Below, piece by piece: positions 40,417-46,110 of a DNA stretch of 46,110 nt. Location of the stretch: IMG/VR virus record IMGVR_UViG_3300005471_000007, positions 1 through 46,110 of that record. One strand, written 5' to 3'. The notes beneath the pieces are model-generated. The model did no database searches, was not told where the DNA came from, and saw nothing but the letters and a program-made list of their open reading frames with translations. The stretch comes from a virus. The position numbers and the translations under genes were made by a program. Numbering within the stretch: position 1 is the stretch's first letter; every line of letters begins with the position of its first letter.

Positions 40417-41331
40417 CTAGATTTTTATTGTTATAGTCACCGTCACATTGTTTGAGTTATCGCAACGCATGGGTGTATTCACCTCATGGCAGATGTAGTT
40501 ATTGGTCGTTGGCGCTGAGAGCACATTACAGAGCCACGCATCCGTATAGTTGCCGATGGTCGCTGAACCTCCGTTGGCCGCTGTCTTGAACGTGAATGTC
40601 ACCACCACGTTTCTATTGCCCGCGCCCGTGGTTGCGGTGAATGTATAGGCTCCTGCTGATAGCGCGCCGCTATTCGACTCAACAACCGTGCCCGTCTGGT
40701 TGACCTTCAGGTTCGTGTTGGTCGGGTTCTCAGACACCACCGGAACAGGAACAACCGGCGAACCGATAGCATACGCCGCATTGGAGGTATACGAGACGGT
40801 GGTGAGGGCAACGGCACCCAACACGGCGGCGGCATTCATCACCACTTGCTGTGTCTGTGCTGTGCCATACCCAACCAGGATGTTCGTGACGCCGGTTGCA
40901 GGCGTGATATTGTTGAGTGGGATAGCAGCAGGAAGAGCAGCCACCGCCAGGGAGACGACGGCCGTCTGCCCGTTGGTGAGCGCCGTGGTGAGCGTCGTAC
41001 TCCCTGAGTTGTTGTTGATGTAGATGTTATTAAAGACGGCGGCAGGCACGGCATTGTTGATAGCGCATTTGAGGATTTCAATCGCGCCATCATCGGTGAC
41101 GACGTTCATGTTCCATTCGCGTTTGCGTGTCTCACCCGTTTTTGGATCCCATTGCCGCCATTCCCAGATACCCTTGATCTTGCCTGCGTACCTGGTATCT
41201 TTAGAGGCACTGACCATATCACAGAACTGTTCAAAGTTGCGTGGTTTTTGTGACCTGGTTTTGTGATATTCCAGGAAGTTAACGAGATGTTCAGGCTCAG
41301 GCAACCGCCGAGCGATTACTAACTGTGACAT
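40417..41331 (-). CDS. Putative tail/virion protein
   Basis: 304 residues. N-terminal 110 residues: YHKTRSQKPRNFEQFCDMV, GIWEWRQWDPKTGETRKREW(N)MNVVTDDGA. The rest is Thr/Ala/Asn-rich and beta (SYTSNAAYAIGSPVV, TATTGAGNRNVVVTFTF). Located in the tail module; a short-fibre or attachment protein is inferred. Confidence 0.5.
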   Translation of the reverse strand: MSQLVIARRLPEPEHLVNFLEYHKTRSQKPRNFEQFCDMVSASKDTRYAGKIKGIWEWRQWDPKTGETRKREWNMNVVTDDGAIEILKCAINNAVPAAVFNNIYINNNSGSTTLTTALTNGQTAVVSLAVAALPAAIPLNNITPATGVTNILVGYGTAQTQQVVMNAAAVLGAVALTTVSYTSNAAYAIGSPVVPVPVVSENPTNTNLKVNQTGTVVESNSGALSAGAYTFTATTGAGNRNVVVTFTFKTAANGGSATIGNYTDAWLCNVLSAPTTNNYICHEVNTPMRCDNSNNVTVTITIKI

Positions 41332-41343
41332 TGTTGTTCCTTT

Positions 41344-41898
41344 CTATGGTCTGGTCACAACGATAATAGCAATAATGATGCTGGCGACCGCGATCACGGC
41401 CATGATCACACTCATGATGGTTGCCAGGTTGCCCCGCGTATCAATGCCACCAGCGCGCGCCGTCTCGACCTGTTCGACGTTGCCCTGTTTCTTCGCCTCA
41501 ATGGCGACGATACGGACTTTGAGATCATCGATTTTGTCATCTGATGCCTTGGTTGAGGTAGCCAGCAGTGTTTCGACCGCCTTAATGCGCTCAATGGTTG
41601 CTGTCTCACTCTTCGTGATACTCTTCTCCGACGCGGCGGTTTGTGCCGCTACCGCTTCCTTTTGCGCGGCCAGCGCGGCGTCGAGCGCGTCTTTCGTGTC
41701 CTTCTTCTGTTCGGCTCTCCGCTCGTCAAGCATCCTGAGCATCGTCTCGATCTTCGCTATCTTCTCCTCGAACAGTTCCTGCTGGTGCGCAATCTCCGTC
41801 TGGATCAGGTTGCGGATCATCTCTTCCAGTCGGACAGACGCGGCTGTCGTCAAGACAGTTGGGTCTGGTATCGGGCGAATATCCTGTGTATCGGCCAT
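41344..41898 (-). CDS. Coiled-coil protein with C-terminal membrane anchor
   Basis: 184 residues. Long Lys/Glu/Ala coil, then ATIMSVIMAVIAVASIIIAIIVVT as a final membrane helix. XhlA-like in outline and next to tail genes; could help lysis or anchoring. Confidence 0.55.
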   Translation of the reverse strand: MADTQDIRPIPDPTVLTTAASVRLEEMIRNLIQTEIAHQQELFEEKIAKIETMLRMLDERRAEQKKDTKDALDAALAAQKEAVAAQTAASEKSITKSETATIERIKAVETLLATSTKASDDKIDDLKVRIVAIEAKKQGNVEQVETARAGGIDTRGNLATIMSVIMAVIAVASIIIAIIVVTRP

Positions 41899-41911
41899 CT
41901 TCTTCCCTCTT

Positions 41912-44900
41912 CTATATTCTCTGGTAGAGCTTTTCCCAGCTTCCTACGTCTGGGCCGCTAATCGCTTCAATTTGGTACCAGGGCTGCTGTACCATACTGC
42001 CTGTCGGCCCTTCGGTCGTCAGCGTCGTGTGTATCTGCCTGATCAGGAATTGCCCGTTGATAATGTTGTGCGCGGGCAAGAAGATACTGAGCAGTTGCCC
42101 CGGAGCTAACCCAAAGCGCCTGGTCGTGGCTTTGAGCAACCGCCCGCGCACGCTATACTGGTTCAGTCGATCCTGCGCCAGCGTATCACCTTGCGCTTTG
42201 GTAAGTCCCGTTCCGTCCTCCACCATGACCACAATACCGGATGTGCCTTCTTTGGCTGCCAGCGCCGCCTGCTCTGTCAGGTTATCCGCCTGTGAGTACG
42301 TCAGGAATTGCCCCGGCCCCGAGAAGTTCAAGGTGGACGTCAGGTCATAGACCGGCCCGGAACTATCTTCTGTGATCGTATTATCCCCAACCGCGTAGTA
42401 GAACTGTTTGCCGGTGTCCACGTTCTTGACGCCTACGGTCGCCTTGTTACCGCCCACCGTGATAGTAGGAGCGCCCGCCCATTGATTGCCGAATACCCAG
42501 GATGTTGAAACGCCGTCTCCTTTGCGCGTCTCGTTGATCGTGACGGGGGCCAGCACATTCTCGATGATTTGCCGGTTGCGGTACAGGTCGCTCGAATCTT
42601 CTACGGTGATATTCGCGTCCATGAAATCGCCCTGCGGAATTCCTGTAACCGGTGATCCACCGTCGCTTGCTACCCAGGGCGCGGGGACGGCATTCGACGG
42701 TAAGAAATACGGTGCCTTGTTCTTGTCGAAGTACCACCAGTACCCCGAGCGCTTCGCCAGGTCATCGTTATTCTTGTCGATATAGTTGTGGTAGTAGTTC
42801 GTCTGTGGGACGAGCACGCCTGCTGCAATGGTGTTGCCAAACACGCAGAGCGTCACGTCGAGCACCTGGGGTGTGACTGTGGGATCGGTGGTTGCCAAGC
42901 GTTGACGGGTATAGAGGTTTTTGGCGGTCACGTCATCACCGTAGGGCGCAACGCGCAATGATTGCGCCTGAACCTTATTCGCTGCCACTTGACCCGCCAG
43001 TAAACCAGCCTTGCCAGCGGCTGTGACCGATGCGTCGGTTACTGAATGGATTTGCACCCCATCCATAGATGATTTGATGGTCGTTCCTTGCACGTCCAGC
43101 CTGAAACGGTGATAAGTACCCCGTATGAAATTAATAGCGGTTGGCCCCGCTATCGTCGAGACAACGCCGGCCACGATCTTACGCAGCACGAGCGTGTTTG
43201 AGCCGGAGGATGCGGCGCTATCATGGACTGAGAGAAAGTACGCATTGCTTGCATCTACCATGCGCGCCACTATAGCGCCATCGTCGCTATAGTTGAAATC
43301 AGCCTCCACAAACATATCCGCGTAGGTCGTGAAGCCAGGATATTGCAGCACGCCATCAATGCCGCTCGTTTGCACGCCGACGAGTTGCTTGTTCGCTGTA
43401 TCCCATGTCCAGGCAGCGACCGCGCCACCGGTGAGGAAAGTAGCGGTATAACTTGCACTTGAGTTAACAGGGAACGCATCGAACCACGGCCCGGGCTGCA
43501 CCTTCATGAGCGAGGCCGGGAGCGGCTGCCCGTTGAGCGCCGACACATCAGTCCAAGTCGTGCCATCCGGGCCCGCATCCATACCCAGTGTCGTCCCTGC
43601 CGGAACGTTTGCGTTCCAGGACAGTACATTGGAGCCCATACGGCCAACAGGGGCAAGGGAGAGCACAGGCGTTATACGATTGCCCGATGCCGTTACCTGG
43701 CTTACCGCCCAAATTGATAGCGCTTGCAGAACCGGCGTGACGCTCGCGTTTGGCGTGGTAAAAGTGAAACGCAACTGCACGCTGATACCGACCGTGCTCG
43801 TGCCAGGCGGCAGGTTGCCGATCTGCCCGCCCTGCGCTACTGCTTGCCAGGTTGAGCCGCCATTGATCGTGCTTTCACAGATCAGGCTCCCGCCATTGGG
43901 CACAATCGAATTCCAGAACACGGCGCTCTGGCCGATGGTGGTAAGTGCGTTAAGGCTGACCGCTGGCGAAATCCAGGTTCCGGTCAGAGTAGCAACCACG
44001 CCGAAGTGATCGAAGAACGCTATAGCAGCGCCGCCGCTATTGTTATAGAGCCTCAACCCAATCTGTCCAGTAGCCGTATACGTCGCGTCGGTTGCGTTGA
44101 TATACAAGACGTCATCGATGAAGACTTGATGGTTAGTTCCATTGACGACGACTTTGAGCGTGTACCAGTTGCCAGCAGTCAAGGTCACCGCCGGATTGGC
44201 GATGAGTGTGGACGTAGAGGCCCCGCCGTTGGTCGCGCGATAGAGGATAGGGCCTGCAGTCGTAAGCCCGGCATAATAGGCATAGGTGTCGTTGCCGTTC
44301 ACCCATCCTGTAGTTCTGTACACGATGCCGCTATTGCCAACTGCCAGCGCAACCACCTGCACCAGCACTTGCGCCGTGAAATTCTGGAAGCTATTCCCGC
44401 CAGAGCCATAGCCATCTAAGCGAGACTTCACATCGGTTCCGCTGTTGGTTGCCAGGCGTAGCTGGCGCTTAATGTTAACCTGGCTTGGCTGTGAAGTGCC
44501 AAACACCGTTTGAAACGAAGTGTTTTGCTGATCCTGATAGAAATGCTTGTCCCAATCGTAAAACATGCCGAGCAGCGTGACGCCTATGGAGGTATGAATA
44601 CCCCCGAACGCTGGAATAGCAGGCCCGGCAGGCGTCCAGTTTTGCGTATTGGCATTTGTGCCGGCGGCAAAATCTGTGACCAGCGCATCACTTGTGATGC
44701 TGTTAATCGTCCCTGAGATATAAGCGGTGGTGACCGTAGTGGTAAGTAATGATACAGCAGGGGTAATCTCTGGCGTAGTTCCCGTGATCGCCAGCGCAAT
44801 TTGTGTATACAGGCTCCTACCAGCCACATTGAAGCCAGCCTCAAGTGTTGAAATAGGCGCATTGAAACTAGCGCCTTGCCAGGTCGCTTCACTATCAATA

Positions 44901-46110
44901 CTCGTCAAAATGCTAAGCGTTGTCCCGGCAGGTATAAGGGGCGTTGACCCTGATTGTGAGCTTGGTGTTACACCAGCGGGAACTACGGAAGACCAGGCCA
45001 CAAGCGATGAATTCACCACCTTTACGGCATCAATGCTGATAGCTGGACTGAGGCGGTACCCGAATTGGTCATATGCGGTTATCGTTTGAATGCTGACATT
45101 AGAATATCCTTGATTGCTGACTTGTGCGCTCGTCTGGAGCGGCGCGTTTTGTGGATCGTAAGGATGTGTCGTTGAGTCATAAAAAGTAGTAATGGTTCCA
45201 ATGTTACTGGTAAGTCTCACATTGCGGAAATATGCTTGATAATTGCCAACGTTGTCGCCTTCAAACGCGATATCCAGAAATGCAATCGTTTTGCCAGCCA
45301 GCGCCGTAATATCGATTTTACGGTGATACCAGGTGTCGGTCGCAACGCCAGCAAGATTACTGCCAGGATGCGCTGGAAAGCCAATCTGGTCGACAATGGC
45401 CTGTGAGTTAAAATCGCGCATCGATGTACCATCGGTACACACAAAATCAACCGCTGCTTGCTGTAAGGCGCTGGTTGAAGAAATCCACACATCATATTCG
45501 ATATAATTATTATTAAGGGCGACAATTGCTTGTGAACCGCTCCAAATCTTCCAGTATAGAAACGCATTATTGCCAGCAATCGCACAGGTTCCGGTCAATT
45601 TTATGACGTTGTACGCTTTCAGGTTGAGCTGGTTGTTGCGCGCGTCAACGCTTGCCAGCGTTCCAGCGGCGAATTGCGCGGTCGTGTTGTCGGTCTGTGT
45701 GACGTTCGTTCCTGCCGGGGCGAGTTCCAAATCGCCATCGGTGACGTTGGAGGTCGCACTTACACCGGTAAGTGTCCCTGCTGAAAAGTCTGTCTGCGTG
45801 GTATCACGTCGTACTGCGTATTTGGCGGTGATACCCTCACTATTGAGCGTGTTGAGCATCAAGCAGAACATCGCCCCGGCCAGGATGTTCGTCGCCTCTG
45901 GCCCATCGTAGGTTCGTTTCTCAGCCAGGTAGTGATTGTCCCTGGCGCCGATATCGGTAACGATGAGCGTGTTTGGTGACACCCGGTCTTCTATAGCCGC
46001 TGAGACAAACCCGGTATAACTGACTCCTGAGACGGAATCAGTGACACTCACCGGCTGGCCTTTGCTGAAATGGCTAGTGCCTGCGTCGTCCTTCACCTTG
46101 AAGGCGAGAG
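41912..46110 (-). CDS. Tail hub / adhesin, main part (begins at 201 across the join)
   Basis: Together with 1-201, 1,429 residues. N-terminal about 145 and C-terminal about 295 residues look like one hub protein (GARDNHYLAEKRTYDG, then SGYWWYFDKNKAPYFLPS, RRFGLAPGQLLSIFLP, NGQFLIRQIHT). Between them lie several beta modules: three SPAVSL ... WNSxVPxG ... DGxTW discoidin-like repeats and two or three LamG-like sandwiches (YTLKVVVNGTNHQVFIDDVLYI; FRLDVQGTTIKSSMDGVQI). Likely host-binding insertions in the hub. Follows the tape measure. Confidence 0.72.
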   Translation of the reverse strand, partial: LAFKVKDDAGTSHFSKGQPVSVTDSVSGVSYTGFVSAAIEDRVSPNTLIVTDIGARDNHYLAEKRTYDGPEATNILAGAMFCLMLNTLNSEGITAKYAVRRDTTQTDFSAGTLTGVSATSNVTDGDLELAPAGTNVTQTDNTTAQFAAGTLASVDARNNQLNLKAYNVIKLTGTCAIAGNNAFLYWKIWSGSQAIVALNNNYIEYDVWISSTSALQQAAVDFVCTDGTSMRDFNSQAIVDQIGFPAHPGSNLAGVATDTWYHRKIDITALAGKTIAFLDIAFEGDNVGNYQAYFRNVRLTSNIGTITTFYDSTTHPYDPQNAPLQTSAQVSNQGYSNVSIQTITAYDQFGYRLSPAISIDAVKVVNSSLVAWSSVVPAGVTPSSQSGSTPLIPAGTTLSILTSIDSEATWQGASFNAPISTLEAGFNVAGRSLYTQIALAITGTTPEITPAVSLLTTTVTTAYISGTINSITSDALVTDFAAGTNANTQNWTPAGPAIPAFGGIHTSIGVTLLGMFYDWDKHFYQDQQNTSFQTVFGTSQPSQVNIKRQLRLATNSGTDVKSRLDGYGSGGNSFQNFTAQVLVQVVALAVGNSGIVYRTTGWVNGNDTYAYYAGLTTAGPILYRATNGGASTSTLIANPAVTLTAGNWYTLKVVVNGTNHQVFIDDVLYINATDATYTATGQIGLRLYNNSGGAAIAFFDHFGVVATLTGTWISPAVSLNALTTIGQSAVFWNSIVPNGGSLICESTINGGSTWQAVAQGGQIGNLPPGTSTVGISVQLRFTFTTPNASVTPVLQALSIWAVSQVTASGNRITPVLSLAPVGRMGSNVLSWNANVPAGTTLGMDAGPDGTTWTDVSALNGQPLPASLMKVQPGPWFDAFPVNSSASYTATFLTGGAVAAWTWDTANKQLVGVQTSGIDGVLQYPGFTTYADMFVEADFNYSDDGAIVARMVDASNAYFLSVHDSAASSGSNTLVLRKIVAGVVSTIAGPTAINFIRGTYHRFRLDVQGTTIKSSMDGVQIHSVTDASVTAAGKAGLLAGQVAANKVQAQSLRVAPYGDDVTAKNLYTRQRLATTDPTVTPQVLDVTLCVFGNTIAAGVLVPQTNYYHNYIDKNNDDLAKRSGYWWYFDKNKAPYFLPSNAVPAPWVASDGGSPVTGIPQGDFMDANITVEDSSDLYRNRQIIENVLAPVTINETRKGDGVSTSWVFGNQWAGAPTITVGGNKATVGVKNVDTGKQFYYAVGDNTITEDSSGPVYDLTSTLNFSGPGQFLTYSQADNLTEQAALAAKEGTSGIVVMVEDGTGLTKAQGDTLAQDRLNQYSVRGRLLKATTRRFGLAPGQLLSIFLPAHNIINGQFLIRQIHTTLTTEGPTGSMVQQPWYQIEAISGPDVGSWEKLYQRI
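46001..46110. repeat. Terminal direct repeat, right copy
   Basis: Identical to 1-110; see left copy. The reading frame of the tail hub passes through both copies without change. Confidence 0.97.

Noticed and set aside
1-46110. CRISPR array or tRNA genes
   Set aside because: No regularly spaced direct repeats of 23-37 bp and no cloverleaf with TTCRA arm found by eye; a tRNA scan was not possible.

Overview
The window looks like one complete temperate siphophage genome. The first 110 bases (1-110) recur exactly at 46001-46110, so the unit is a 46,000-bp circle (or a circularly permuted / terminally redundant molecule) opened inside a tail gene; the 1,429-residue tail-hub gene runs off one end and starts on the other. 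Gene density is high, with many ATGA or TGATG stop/start overlaps, strong AGGAGG-type ribosome sites and consensus -35/-10 promoters. The sequence does not name the host. Strong Shine-Dalgarno sites, a two-helix holin candidate and an amidase without spanin genes fit a monoderm bacterium; a Chloroflexota-type host is only a guess.

Layout. (1) 201-15680, minus strand, is the late operon. Read 5' to 3' it runs small and large terminase, portal-MuF fusion, prohead protease, major capsid, connector and neck proteins, tail terminator, two tail-tube paralogues, frameshifted tail chaperones and tape measure. It continues through the circle junction into the tail hub (41912-46110), a coiled-coil membrane protein, tail fibre/adhesin genes, a 35-residue membrane peptide, amidase and holin candidate (36728-41898). 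A further set of small genes (35266-36682) has its own promoter. (2) 5462-6169, plus strand, is a foreign-looking island in the neck operon: its own promoter/operator, a ribbon-helix-helix protein and a LAGLIDADG homing endonuclease. (3) 15681-16671 is mostly non-coding: terminators, promoters, a 65-residue ORF, a strongly structured stretch and the terminase promoter followed at once by a terminator. (4) 16672-22353, minus, is an early/middle operon: HAD phosphatase, putative annealing protein, ArdC-like and DUF932 proteins, a SWIM zinc finger and small proteins. (5) 22354-24836 is the control and integration region: divergent promoters around a palindrome, tyrosine integrase, likely attP, and an excisionase-like HTH protein. 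(6) 24837-35184, plus, is the replication operon (initiator with internal iterons, DnaC-like loader) followed by membrane and hypothetical genes that may be lysogenic-conversion or exclusion functions. A large inverted repeat separates it from the convergent minus-strand genes.

How it works together. The integrase/excisionase pair points to lysogeny. The 22.5-kb divergent promoters probably start early transcription both ways. The initiator and loader start replication at an origin inside the initiator gene, as in lambda O. Late transcription starts at 15862-15890 and must pass a terminator before terS, which suggests antitermination control. The capsid gene has an extra promoter and a long leader with three look-alike hairpins, which is the most novel-looking signal in the window. 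No CI-like repressor was recognised.
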